From the NCBI RefSeq assembly GCF_000334895.1, contig NZ_BAFM01000014.1:1-64000 (forward strand): a stretch of DNA of 64,000 bases. The letters are read 5' to 3'. Within the stretch, counting starts at the first letter, position 1. Every line of letters starts with the position of its first letter. A program made the translations under genes and the position numbers. The notes under the pieces were generated by a model. The model searched no databases. It was not told the DNA's origin and saw only the letters and a list, made by a program, of their open reading frames with translations. Of the stretch, positions 1 through 7,520 are shown piece by piece. Source of the stretch: Halococcus agarilyticus. GTDB taxonomy: Archaea; Halobacteriota; Halobacteria; Halobacteriales; Halococcaceae.

Positions 1-465
1 TCGGATCATCGCATGGGGTCGCTGAATATCCTCTCTATGCGCACTAAGAACGGGAGGCAACCAGCTGCGGGAATTGGGTTCGCTCTCGATGACAACAAGC
101 GAGGCGATCTATCCCTTAGTCGTACCATGGGTGATGGCATCCTCAAAGGATCTGTTGTTTCTGACGGTCAGGTAGTTCAAAAAGGTGCAGAGCAGGTTTC
201 GTACGATGAAATATATCATAGTATGGATGTATCACCCCAGAGTTCTGATGAAGTTTCTTGTTGGGAATGCACGACATACGTCGGAGGCGTATGTGCTGCT
301 GGTGCTGCCCTCATAGCTAGGTTCGGCTGTGGAGCTGCCTGCACTCTGGCCGGATTCCTTGCTCCTGCATGTAAAATTGCCTGTACTGTTGTATTTGCCG
401 CTATCGGTACAGTTATCTGTAGCTTTCCTGCATATTACGGTTGTCGACAAGCCGGTGTCTGCTAA
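1..465 (+). CDS. Halocin C8-like cysteine-rich peptide precursor, 5' end outside window
   Basis: The frame is open to the window edge (first internal ATG at 13), so the gene probably starts upstream. The C-terminal 72 residues hold ten cysteines, beginning CxxC-x7-C and ending in the motif CRQAGVC. Halocin C8, as I remember it, is a 76-residue C-terminal peptide with ten cysteines, the same CxxC-x7-C opening and a CNRAGLC ending, released from a precursor whose N-terminal part gives immunity. The middle cysteine spacings differ. The visible upstream part is hydrophilic and shows no signal peptide. The DNA is clearly lower in GC than the genes after about 860, which suggests transfer. Likely a secreted disulfide-bonded anti-archaeal peptide; activity is inferred. 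Confidence 0.8.
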   Translation, partial: SDHRMGSLNILSMRTKNGRQPAAGIGFALDDNKRGDLSLSRTMGDGILKGSVVSDGQVVQKGAEQVSYDEIYHSMDVSPQSSDEVSCWECTTYVGGVCAAGAALIARFGCGAACTLAGFLAPACKIACTVVFAAIGTVICSFPAYYGCRQAGVC

Positions 466-479
466 CAGGAGTCGTGATT

Positions 480-698
480 ATGAATCGTTTGCCCGTACAG
501 CGGAACGATGCCGGTTGGTTCCCCCTCAAGGCTGGTTTAGCGACCGGAATCACCTTCTTCCTGGGCGCAGTTTTCGTCTGGACCTACTTGACGGACAACT
601 ATTCGTACATACTATTGATTTCATTAACGATGGGTGTCATTTCGGGGACGACATCGTATCTGGCTTGGAACTGGACGATAAAACCCCGCAGTAAATAG
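480..698 (+). CDS. Small two-helix membrane protein next to halocin-like gene
   Basis: 72-residue protein beginning MNRLPVQRND, with two hydrophobic helices (about residues 14-36 and 42-62) joined by a short loop and a basic C-terminus. The ATG at 480 is chosen because an AGGAG ribosome-binding sequence lies at 467-471, just after the stop codon (463-465) of the peptide gene. An upstream in-frame start at 441 would overlap that gene and lacks such a site. Same strand, 14-base spacing and the same low GC indicate one operon with the halocin-like gene. It may help immunity, membrane anchoring or export of the peptide. I recognise no family. Confidence 0.7.
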   Translation: MNRLPVQRNDAGWFPLKAGLATGITFFLGAVFVWTYLTDNYSYILLISLTMGVISGTTSYLAWNWTIKPRSK

Positions 699-858
699 CC
701 AGCCGGTCCGTCAACACCGGAGTTCAGTCCGATCACGCTCGGTGGCTGCCTGCCGGCGCACCGTCCCCGCCGGCTTGGGCTCGTCACTGCTCGGGCGGCG
801 CTCGGTGGCACTCACGCCACCGGCGAAGCTCCGAAGTGACGATCGATCGGGGTGCGTG

Positions 859-1191
859 TTAGACCGACACCTCCGTTCGTGCCTCGCAGTCATGGTTCGT
901 GGCTTCGAGGGTCGCCACGACGGTATGAGTGCCTGCGTCCGGCTGCTCCCACTCGCCCTCGTAGGTGACGGTTTCGCCGGGCGCGAGCTCTTCGGACTGG
1001 AGCGCCTGCGTGAACATCCGTCCCTGTGACCACCGCCAGCGCTCGTCGTCGCCGTCGAGCACCGCGAAGTCCGCGGTGCAGGAGTCACGGAAGGAGAGCT
1101 GCTCGGCCTCGTTGCCCTCGTTTTCGACGGTGAAGACGAACGCGACCCGATCCTCGTCCGTCCGGGTGTCGAGCGTGCCGGTGAGCGTCAT
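859..1191 (-). CDS. BsuPI-type intracellular proteinase inhibitor domain protein
   Basis: 110-residue all-beta protein starting MTLTGTLDTR. It resembles the BsuPI family (intracellular proteinase inhibitor; immunoglobulin-like fold): a strand with FVFTVENEG, then SFRDSCTADFAVLD, an E-R-W-R-W segment, and a late APGETVTYEGEW strand typical of the family. No signal peptide, so probably cytoplasmic. A GTG at 1206 in frame would add five residues; ATG at 1191 is preferred. It stands alone, with the DUF2797 gene divergent on the other strand. The inhibitory function is the family name only; haloarchaeal members are uncharacterised. Confidence 0.7.
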   Translation of the reverse strand: MTLTGTLDTRTDEDRVAFVFTVENEGNEAEQLSFRDSCTADFAVLDGDDERWRWSQGRMFTQALQSEELAPGETVTYEGEWEQPDAGTHTVVATLEATNHDCEARTEVSV

Positions 1192-1310
1192 GGCGGGAGT
1201 GTTCACATCGGAGCGACAAAACCGTACGGGCGGCCGGTAACGGTGAGGAGGAACAGTAGTGATGGAGATAGAACGGCAGTGATTTGCCGAGCGCTTGCCT
1301 ACCGCGCGGC

Positions 1311-2045
1311 GTGCAGGTCGTCGGCTACGACTCCCGCCCGGACGCGCCAGGCCTCCTGATCACCGAAGCGGGTGGCATGCGCCGCGAGACGCTGACCTCC
1401 GGGACGGAGCTCGCCTACACCCTCCGCGAGCGCCACTGTGCGGGCACGATCGACGGAGAGACCCACGTCGCATGCGACCGCGAGCGTACGCCGTACTGTG
1501 AACTCCACACCGTTCCATGGGCCGTGGCGAACAACCGCGATTCCGACGAAGAGCACGCGATCTACCTCGCGGCGTTCGCGCCCAGGATGTTCAAGGTGGG
1601 CGTCACGCGATCGGCACGACTCGACACGAGGTTGCGCGAGCAGGGTGCCGACCGTGCCGCACACGTCGAGGTCGCCCCGGACGGCCGGAGCGCGCGCAGA
1701 CGCGAGACCGCGATCGCCGACGACCACGACATCACCGAGCGAGTGCGGGTCCCGACGAAGATTCGCGGACTCGCCGACGTCGTGGATGTGGCGGCCTGGA
1801 ACGAGCTGCTTTCGGCATTCGAAGTCCGTGACGAGTTCGCCTTCGAGTACGGCCTCGATCTCACGGAGCGCCCGGTCGCCGAGACGCTGCTCACCGGAAC
1901 CGTGTGCGGTGTCAAGGGCCGAGTGCTGGTGCTCGATCACGCCGGGACGACCTACGCAGTCGATCTCCGGAGCCTGGTCGGCCACGAACTCACGACCGGC
2001 GCGACCGACCGGATGCTCCAGGCCAGCCTCACCGGGTTTCAGTGA
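1311..2045 (+). CDS. DUF2797 family protein
   Basis: About 244 residues from the GTG at 1311; an in-frame TTG at 1284 would add nine residues. Family features: a cysteine-rich segment (C43, C55, C63 with H66) that may bind zinc, followed by a GIY-YIG-like stretch with YLAAFAPRMFKVGVTR and a downstream REQGAD motif, then a C-terminal beta domain (GTVCGVKGRVLVLD). The KVGVT...R...EQGA arrangement is diagnostic of DUF2797, whose function is unknown; a relation to GIY-YIG nucleases is an inference from the motif. Monocistronic by spacing; the next gene starts 52 bases downstream. Confidence 0.8.
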   Translation: MQVVGYDSRPDAPGLLITEAGGMRRETLTSGTELAYTLRERHCAGTIDGETHVACDRERTPYCELHTVPWAVANNRDSDEEHAIYLAAFAPRMFKVGVTRSARLDTRLREQGADRAAHVEVAPDGRSARRRETAIADDHDITERVRVPTKIRGLADVVDVAAWNELLSAFEVRDEFAFEYGLDLTERPVAETLLTGTVCGVKGRVLVLDHAGTTYAVDLRSLVGHELTTGATDRMLQASLTGFQ

Positions 2046-2097
2046 GGGGGCGACCGGTCACCGAACCCTTTTCCGACGGGCCGGCGAACCCGGGCGC

Positions 2098-2547
2098 ATG
2101 GCGAACGACGAACCCGACGACGAAAGCGTCGACACAACGGAGACGGACGCAGACACCGAAACCGACGCGAGCGAGGACGAACAGTCCTTCCGCGATCGCG
2201 TCGAGGAGATCCGCGAACAGCGCGCCGAGGAAGGCGAGGGCGAGGGCGACGACCGGAGTCGCGAGGAGCGCATGGAGGAGATGATGGGCGGTGGTGGCGG
2301 TCCCGGCGGTGGTGGCATGGGCGGCGGCAACCCGTTCGCGCAGATGATGGGCGGCATGATGGGCGGCGGTGGCGGTCCCGGCGGTGGCGGCATGGGCGGA
2401 ATGGGTGGCGGTCCCGGCGCAGGGCCCGGTGGCCCCGGCGAGGAGGGCGGCAACGAGGAGATGGTCCGCGAACTCCGCCAGCTCCGCGACGAGGTCCACG
2501 ACGTCCGGCGGACGCTCGAACGGATCGCCGACGCGCTCGAAGACTGA
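2098..2547 (+). CDS. Acidic protein with Gly/Met/Pro-rich centre and C-terminal coiled coil
   Basis: 149 residues from ATG 2098. Residues 1-45 are very acidic (Asp, Glu, Thr); residues about 45-60 form a charged helix; residues about 60-118 are almost only Gly, Met and Pro, with a duplicated MMGGGGGPGGGGMGG block; residues about 120-149 form a regular amphipathic helix (MVRELRQLRDEV...LERIADALED) that should make a coiled coil. Gly-Gly-Met tails occur in archaeal thermosome subunits, and the DnaJ in this window has a similar GGMGGMGG stretch, so a link to protein folding is possible but unproven. No known domain recognised. Confidence 0.6.
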   Translation: MANDEPDDESVDTTETDADTETDASEDEQSFRDRVEEIREQRAEEGEGEGDDRSREERMEEMMGGGGGPGGGGMGGGNPFAQMMGGMMGGGGGPGGGGMGGMGGGPGAGPGGPGEEGGNEEMVRELRQLRDEVHDVRRTLERIADALED

Positions 2548-2676
2548 CCGCCCGACGCCGACCCGTTTTTCCGCCGGCGGTACGAGAGGTCGAATCGAAC
2601 AGCGAGTCAAGGCTATACGGTTCCGGTAGTAACTCCATCCACGGACCGTTAGTCGGATGTTCGGCGGTCGCTGGCG

Positions 2677-3243
2677 TCAGTCGGGAAAGCCGCTACCGAG
2701 CTCGATCGATTCGTCCTCCTGGCACTCGCCGACGAGCTTCGCGGGGTTGCCGACGACGGTGCAGTTCGGCGGGACGGACTCTAATACGACGGACCCGGCC
2801 CCGACGCTCGCACCCTCGCCGATGGTGATCGGGCCTAATACTGTGGCGTTCGAGCCGACGGTCGCGCCGTCTTCGAGGGTCGGGTGGCGCTTTTTGTCCT
2901 CCAGCGAGTCGCCACCGAGGGTCACGCCCTGATAGAGCATGGCGTCGTCGCCGATCTCTGCGGTCTCGCCGATCACGATGCCCGCGCCGTGATCGATGAA
3001 GAATCGATCGCCGATCTCGGCTCCCGGATGGATCTCGACGCCGGTGAGAAAGCGGGCGAGATGGGAGAGCAACCGCCCGGCGAGGCGGTGGTCGCGCTTC
3101 CAGAGCGCGTTGGCGATCCGGTAGGTCCAGATGGCGTGGAGCCCCGGATACGTGAGGAGGACCTCGATCGTGCTCTTCGCCGCAGGATCCTTGGCGAACG
3201 CCGTCCGAACGTCCTCCCGGATTCGATCGATGAACGAGAGCAT
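2677..3243 (-). CDS. cysE: Serine O-acetyltransferase
   Basis: 188 residues. Acetylates L-serine with acetyl-CoA, the first step of cysteine synthesis. A short helical N-terminus ([14 protein letters not shown]) leads into a left-handed beta-helix of hexapeptide repeats from about residue 70. Catalytic His85 lies in [25 protein letters not shown] and VVGNPAKLV are family hallmarks. Shorter than the E. coli enzyme because the N-terminal helical domain is reduced, as in many archaeal and Gram-positive CysE. No cysteine synthase gene is adjacent. Divergent from the acyl-CoA dehydrogenase, sharing a 144-bp upstream region. Confidence 0.92.
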   Translation of the reverse strand: MLSFIDRIREDVRTAFAKDPAAKSTIEVLLTYPGLHAIWTYRIANALWKRDHRLAGRLLSHLARFLTGVEIHPGAEIGDRFFIDHGAGIVIGETAEIGDDAMLYQGVTLGGDSLEDKKRHPTLEDGATVGSNATVLGPITIGEGASVGAGSVVLESVPPNCTVVGNPAKLVGECQEDESIELGSGFPD

Positions 3244-3387
3244 GTGTACCCGACTCACGGGACGACGGCAGATAAGCGATCGGTATGCGGATCCGGTTTG
3301 CCTCGAAGCCGGCGGAGCGAGCGGGACGGGGAATGTCCGGACGACCGTGGCGGAACGCATAAAGAACCGCGCGCCGGATGATAGACC

Positions 3388-4530
3388 ATGGACTTCAGCC
3401 GGTCGACCGAGCAGAAGCAGATCGAGGAGATGGTGACGGAGTTCGTCGACGAGGAGATCAAACCCCGTGCGGCCGAAATCGACCACGAGGACGAGTTCCC
3501 GCACGATCTCGTCGACGAGATGGCGGAGTTGGGGCTCATGGGGATGCCGTTCCCCGAGGAGTATGGCGGCGCGGGCCTCGACTACCATTCCTACGCGATC
3601 GGTCTGTCGGAGATTGCACGGGGATCGGGCGGACTCGGCACTGTCGTCGCCGCCCACATCAGCCTCGCGGGCAACATGCTCTACGAGTTCGGGACCGAGG
3701 CCCAGAAAGAGAAGTATCTGACGCCGCTCGCGGCGGGAGAGGATATCGGTGCGTTCGCGCTCTCGGAGGCCGGCGCGGGCAGCGACGTGTCCGCGATGGA
3801 GACAGTAGCCAAAAAGGAGGGCGACGAGTACGTGATCGACGGCGGCAAGCTCTGGATCTCCAATGGCTCGGTCGCCGACACGGTCACCCTGTTCGCGAAG
3901 ACCGATCCCGACGCGGGCAACAAGGGGATCTCCTCGTTCGTCGTCCGGCCCGACGAGGACGACGGCTTCCACGTCGAGGGGACCGAGGACAAACTCGGCG
4001 ACAAGGGCTGTCCGACCGCCGAGTTGCGCTTCGACGGAATGCGGATTCCGGAAGAACGGCGGCTCGGCGAGGAAGGGAGAGGATTCGTCCACGCGCTCAA
4101 GACGCTCAACGGCGGCCGGATCACGATCGCCGCCCGGGGGGTCGGGATCGCCCAGGCCGCCCTCGACGAGGCGCTCCGATACTCTCAGGATCGCGAGCAG
4201 TTCGACCAGCCCATCAGTGACTTCCAGACCATCCAGCACAAGCTCGCCGACATGGACACCAAGCTCCAGGCCGCCAGGCTGTTGATGCACCAGGCGGCCG
4301 ATCTGAAGATCCGGGGCGAGGACTACAGAAAGGAGGCCGCCCAGGCGAAGCTCTACGCAAGCGAGATCAGCAGAGAGGTCGCGAACGAGGGCATCCAGAT
4401 CCACGGCGGGTACGGTTACACCAAGGACTTCCCCGCCGAGCGGTTCTACCGGGACGCCAAGCTCAACGAGATCTACGAGGGGACGAGCGAAGTCCTCAGA
4501 AACACGATCGCGCAGAACCTGCTCGACTGA
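3388..4530 (+). CDS. Acyl-CoA dehydrogenase (paralogue 1)
   Basis: 380 residues, full length for the family. FAD-dependent alpha,beta-dehydrogenation of acyl-CoA in beta-oxidation or branched amino-acid breakdown; electrons go to ETF. Seen: N-terminal helical domain, [11 protein letters not shown] and KLWISNG (FAD/substrate middle domain), DREQF and IQHKLADM, then IHGGYGY and the catalytic glutamate Glu364 in YEGTSE. Resembles short/branched-chain enzymes; the substrate cannot be read from sequence. A second enzyme of the family lies at 34652-35800. Starts at ATG 3388 with [10 protein letters not shown]. Confidence 0.93.
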   Translation: MDFSRSTEQKQIEEMVTEFVDEEIKPRAAEIDHEDEFPHDLVDEMAELGLMGMPFPEEYGGAGLDYHSYAIGLSEIARGSGGLGTVVAAHISLAGNMLYEFGTEAQKEKYLTPLAAGEDIGAFALSEAGAGSDVSAMETVAKKEGDEYVIDGGKLWISNGSVADTVTLFAKTDPDAGNKGISSFVVRPDEDDGFHVEGTEDKLGDKGCPTAELRFDGMRIPEERRLGEEGRGFVHALKTLNGGRITIAARGVGIAQAALDEALRYSQDREQFDQPISDFQTIQHKLADMDTKLQAARLLMHQAADLKIRGEDYRKEAAQAKLYASEISREVANEGIQIHGGYGYTKDFPAERFYRDAKLNEIYEGTSEVLRNTIAQNLLD

Positions 4531-4563
4531 CGCCCGGAAGGCCGCTATACGACTCGGACGCCA

Positions 4564-4878
4564 CTACACGATCCCTCTGACAGCCAGCACGGTGCCGACG
4601 CCGACGGCGAGCGACAGCAGCAGGTTCCCGGTCCTGCGGGCGACCGCGACGGTCGCGGCCGCGGCGATCCACTCGGGAACGCCGCCGTTCGCGAGCGCGG
4701 GTGCGACGAACGCGACGACGACCGCACCCGGAAGGACGTCGAGCCCGGCTTCGGCCCGTTCGGAGAGGTCGACACGGCCGACCAGCCAGAGTCCGCCGGC
4801 CTTGGTAGCGTACGTGACGACGGCCATCCCGGCGACGAGGGCGAGCACTGCCGGATTGAGCGCGAGCGCGCTACCCAT
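4564..4878 (-). CDS. azlD: AzlD family branched-chain amino acid exporter subunit
   Basis: 104 residues with three to four hydrophobic helices and the family segment MAVVTYATKAGGLWL plus LPGAVVVAFVAPAL. AzlD is the small partner of AzlC; together they form a branched-chain amino acid (or related compound) efflux system in the cytoplasmic membrane. Its start overlaps the end of azlC by 8 bases, so the two are translated from one transcript. The substrate in haloarchaea is not established. Confidence 0.88.
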   Translation of the reverse strand: MGSALALNPAVLALVAGMAVVTYATKAGGLWLVGRVDLSERAEAGLDVLPGAVVVAFVAPALANGGVPEWIAAAATVAVARRTGNLLLSLAVGVGTVLAVRGIV

Positions 4879-5650
4879 CGTGAGTCACCATCCTGACCCC
4901 GGCACCCGCGAGCGCCCCGACGATGACGTACCACTCGCCGGGGAGGACGGCGTTCGTGACGAGCGCGACGCCAGCGGCGACGAGCCACGGCCGGAGCGAT
5001 TCGCGACCCTCCCAGAGTCCGGCGGCGAGCGTGAGGAAGAGCGCGGTCACGACGAAATCGAGCCCGTACTGTGCGGGGTCGCCAACGAGATCGCCAGCGG
5101 TCACGCCGACGACGGTCGCGACGATCCAGAGTAGCCAGAGAACCAGCCCGCTGCCGAGCAGGAACGCGCCCTGCCGACTGCCCGCCCGGAGCGTTGCGAT
5201 CGTGAGCGCCCAGTTCTCGTCGGCGGTGAAGAAGACGCTGCCGTAGGCCGCACGCGGCGAGAGGTGACGAAACCACGGGCGAAGTGCGGCCCCCAGCAGG
5301 AGATAGCGGAGGTTGACGATCCCGACCGTGGCGACGACGGTGACTGCCGGAACCGAATCCGCCCAGAGTTCGACCGCGATGAGCTGTGCGGCCCCCGCGA
5401 GCACGGTCGCGCTCATCAGCCCGGCCTCCGCGACGCTCAGCCCGGCACGGCCGGCGAGCACACCGAAGACGACGCCGTAGCCCGCGACGCCGACCGCGAC
5501 CGGGAGTCCGGTAACGAACCCCTCGCGGACGCCCGCGAGCGTGAACGTGACGTCCCCTCTCTCGCTCGAAGGCGTCGATCCCGCCGCCGCTCCGTCCGTC
5601 GAATCCCGGTCGGTCGTCGCTCGCTCGGTCGACGAGTCGGTTTCAGCCAC
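4871..5650 (-). CDS. azlC: AzlC family ABC-independent amino acid exporter
   Basis: 259 residues. About 35 hydrophilic residues (Ser/Thr/Asp rich) precede a polytopic membrane domain of the AzlC type: GLPVAVGVAGYGVVFGVLA, the VLAGAAQLIAVEL helix, NLRYLLLGAALRPW and FFTADENWA. These are standard AzlC landmarks. First gene of the azlCD pair. The hydrophilic N-terminal extension may mean that translation starts further in, but no better methionine is present before the first helix. Divergent from the small conserved gene at 5776. Confidence 0.88.
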   Translation of the reverse strand: MAETDSSTERATTDRDSTDGAAAGSTPSSERGDVTFTLAGVREGFVTGLPVAVGVAGYGVVFGVLAGRAGLSVAEAGLMSATVLAGAAQLIAVELWADSVPAVTVVATVGIVNLRYLLLGAALRPWFRHLSPRAAYGSVFFTADENWALTIATLRAGSRQGAFLLGSGLVLWLLWIVATVVGVTAGDLVGDPAQYGLDFVVTALFLTLAAGLWEGRESLRPWLVAAGVALVTNAVLPGEWYVIVGALAGAGVRMVTHDG

Positions 5651-5775
5651 CGTGTGTTCCTCGCGTGGCGACGGTCATCGTGAGACGGCACGACCGCAGT
5701 GGATAACCGCTTTGCGAACGGCCTCGATCGGCGGGGACCCACGGGCTTTTGCTGCGGCCAGGCGAACACGGACCG

Positions 5776-6051
5776 ATGACCGACGGGACCGCCGAGGCGA
5801 ACGGCATCACCGCCCGCTACACCGAGACCGGCACCGAGCGCGTGCTCGCGTTCGAATTCGAGGGACGGACCGCGGCGATCGCGCAGAACCGCGAGGGGTA
5901 CGCGATGCTCAAGGTCCGACCGACAGTCGAAAGCGACGAACTCGAACGGTACTACGGGTTCGACATGGCGCTCGATCACGCCGCCGAACTCCTCGGAACC
6001 GCACCGAACGACCTCCCCATCCCCGAGTCGGCCGCCGACATGGGGATGTGA
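5776..6051 (+). CDS. Conserved haloarchaeal protein, DUF7111-like
   Basis: 91 residues from ATG 5776. A compact protein with an EFEGRTAAIAQNREGYAML core and the conserved tail FDMALDHAAELLG ending in ADMGM. It looks like a small haloarchaeal family that I associate with DUF7111; the number is from memory and may be wrong. Soluble, acidic, no cysteines, no membrane segment. The stop is one base before the end of a convergent 46-residue membrane-protein gene. Function unknown. Confidence 0.65.
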   Translation: MTDGTAEANGITARYTETGTERVLAFEFEGRTAAIAQNREGYAMLKVRPTVESDELERYYGFDMALDHAAELLGTAPNDLPIPESAADMGM

Positions 6052-6052
6052 C

Positions 6053-6193
6053 TCAGAGCGCGGTGAAGACGAGATACGGCACGGCGAACAGCAGGAGCGT
6101 CATCACGAGCAGGATGGCTCCGTACCCCAGGAACGTCCCGAGGACGGTCAGCCACGAGGGGTGCTCGGCCCCGCCGGGCAGGTACTGGTTCAT
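6053..6193 (-). CDS. 46-residue single-helix membrane protein
   Basis: Starts MNQYLPGGAEHPSW at ATG 6193 and ends FTALstop. A short polar N-terminus with P-G-G-A-E-H-P leads into one or two closely packed hydrophobic stretches (about residues 17-46). Very small, but codon use and the clean hydrophobic pattern look coding; it sits tail to tail with the gene ending at 6051. It resembles the tiny membrane proteins common in haloarchaeal genomes. Function unknown. Confidence 0.6.
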   Translation of the reverse strand: MNQYLPGGAEHPSWLTVLGTFLGYGAILLVMTLLLFAVPYLVFTAL

Positions 6194-6287
6194 ACCCGAG
6201 GGAGCGCCCGCCGGGGCTTAAATCCCACAGCCGACGAGGGGCGCTCGGTCGCGCGCGAGCCGCACGACCGACAGGGCCGGTTCGTCG

Positions 6288-6683
6288 CTACTCCCCCACG
6301 AACCGCTCCGTCACCGCGAGCGCGACGCCGACGGCGAGAGCCCCGGCCACGAGCCACGCCCAGAGCGGGATCAGCGGACCGCCGGACGTCTCCACGAGCG
6401 CGCCGATGGCGATGACGAGGATCAGGCCGGTGACGGTGGTGGCCGCCGTCATCGCCGGGCGGAGGTTCTCGGTTCGGTAGGAGTGGAGGCCCGCAGCGAC
6501 CGTGGCGAGACCGACCAGGGCGGCGACGACCCACAGCACGTAGACCCCGACGACGACCGGCCCGCCGCCGTCGGGCGGGCGAACCGCGAGGGAGGGGACG
6601 ATACCGACGAGGAGCCCGAGGACGACCACCGGAAGCGCGCGGCGGTCGCCCGCCGGCGAAGCCAACTGCCCCTGTCGTTCCAT
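6288..6683 (-). CDS. Four-helix membrane protein, unknown function
   Basis: 131 residues. Four predicted membrane helices: about residues 17-35, 43-66, 78-98 and 106-124, with a short charged N-terminus (MERQGQLASPAGDRRA). No catalytic motif recognised. Stands alone, divergent from the cupin gene at 6810 across 126 bases. Confidence 0.6.
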   Translation of the reverse strand: MERQGQLASPAGDRRALPVVVLGLLVGIVPSLAVRPPDGGGPVVVGVYVLWVVAALVGLATVAAGLHSYRTENLRPAMTAATTVTGLILVIAIGALVETSGGPLIPLWAWLVAGALAVGVALAVTERFVGE

Positions 6684-6778
6684 CGTGGCTCAGCCGCTCC
6701 GTCGGGTTCGTATCTCGCTGTCGATACCGAGAACCGATCGTCCGCGGATGTCCATGAACGACTACTGAGGGGGTGGCG

Positions 6779-6787
6779 CTTTTATTT
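6779..6787 (+). promoter_or_regulatory. TATA box of cupin gene
   Basis: AT-rich CTTTTATTT centred about 27 bases before the ATG at 6810, the spacing expected for an archaeal TATA box giving a leaderless transcript. A transcript start near 6808 is inferred from spacing only. Confidence 0.55.
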
Positions 6788-6809
6788 GCTTGGCCGCGGT
6801 GGGAACGAT

Positions 6810-7148
6810 ATGGAGATCCGTTCGGCGGCAGCCGTCGAGAGCACCGAGGCAGTCGAGGGAGTGCATCTGCAACGCCTGGCCGGTGGCGAGGAGGCGAACG
6901 TCCAGCGGTTCACGATCGGTCCCGGGGCCGTCGTCCCGGAGCACAGCCACCCACACGAGCAGGTCGGCTACGTGATCGAGGGGGAGCTGACGTTCACCGT
7001 CGACGGCGAGGAGCGCGTCGTCGGCGCGGGCGACTCGTACGTCCTCGCTGGCGACGAACCCCATAGTGTCGAAAACCGCGGCACGGACCAGGCAATCGGC
7101 CTCGACGTCTTCAGCCCACCGCGGGACGACCCCGACTGGGAGAAGTAG
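6810..7148 (+). CDS. Cupin domain protein
   Basis: 112 residues with a single small-barrel cupin domain. Motif 1 is seen as PEHSHPHEQVGYVIEGEL (metal ligands H-x-H and E, here HSHPHEQ), motif 2 as GDSYVLAGDEPHSVEN (ligand His in PHS). Such proteins bind a divalent metal and may be small isomerases, dioxygenases or sugar-binding sensors; the substrate cannot be deduced. Start chosen at ATG 6810 because a TATA-like element lies 27 bases upstream. Confidence 0.8.
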   Translation: MEIRSAAAVESTEAVEGVHLQRLAGGEEANVQRFTIGPGAVVPEHSHPHEQVGYVIEGELTFTVDGEERVVGAGDSYVLAGDEPHSVENRGTDQAIGLDVFSPPRDDPDWEK

Positions 7149-7225
7149 TCGATCGACGGGCCGCCGCTCGACTCGTCGTGTGGTGTGGTCTCAGATGCCG
7201 AGTCACCGAGCGCGAGGACGACGGC

Positions 7226-7423
7226 TCACGCGGTGATGTCGCCGATGCGGCGGGGCTCGCCCGAGAGCGCCGGATCGGGTTCGACGATCTGCAGCACTTC
7301 GTGGTCGGTGATCTCGGGGTAGGGCTTGTCGACGGCGTCCTCGATCAGCGCGCGTTCGAGCCGGAACTCGGTGCCTTCATAGACCACGTCGACACCTTCG
7401 TCGTCGAACGATAGAACCGTCAT
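7226..7423 (-). CDS. Small haloarchaeal protein, DUF5800-like
   Basis: 65 residues starting MTVLSFDDEGVDVVYEG and containing RLERALIEDA, then YPEITDHEVLQIVEP. Matches my memory of the DUF5800 family restricted to haloarchaea; function unknown. ATG 7423 is preferred over an upstream in-frame start because residues before it are basic and unlike haloarchaeal proteins. Divergent from the bactofilin-like gene, whose promoter lies between them. Confidence 0.65.
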   Translation of the reverse strand: MTVLSFDDEGVDVVYEGTEFRLERALIEDAVDKPYPEITDHEVLQIVEPDPALSGEPRRIGDITA

Positions 7424-7490
7424 GGCCGGGCTTCGACGCTCGCCGGTAAAAATCGCTCGTCGGCCGACCGCGGCCGACGGACGGATTGGA

Positions 7491-7497
7491 TTTATTA
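7491..7497 (+). promoter_or_regulatory. TATA box of bactofilin-like gene
   Basis: TTTATTA centred 27 bases before the GTG at 7521. This spacing supports the GTG as the true start and a leaderless mRNA. Confidence 0.6.
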
Positions 7498-7520
7498 CGC
7501 ACCCCCACCGAACGGTCGGT

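Noticed and set aside
7422-7520. Upstream ATG extension of the bactofilin-like gene
   Set aside because: It would place the TATA box (7491) inside the coding sequence and overlap the divergent small gene; the GTG at 7521 has the right promoter distance.
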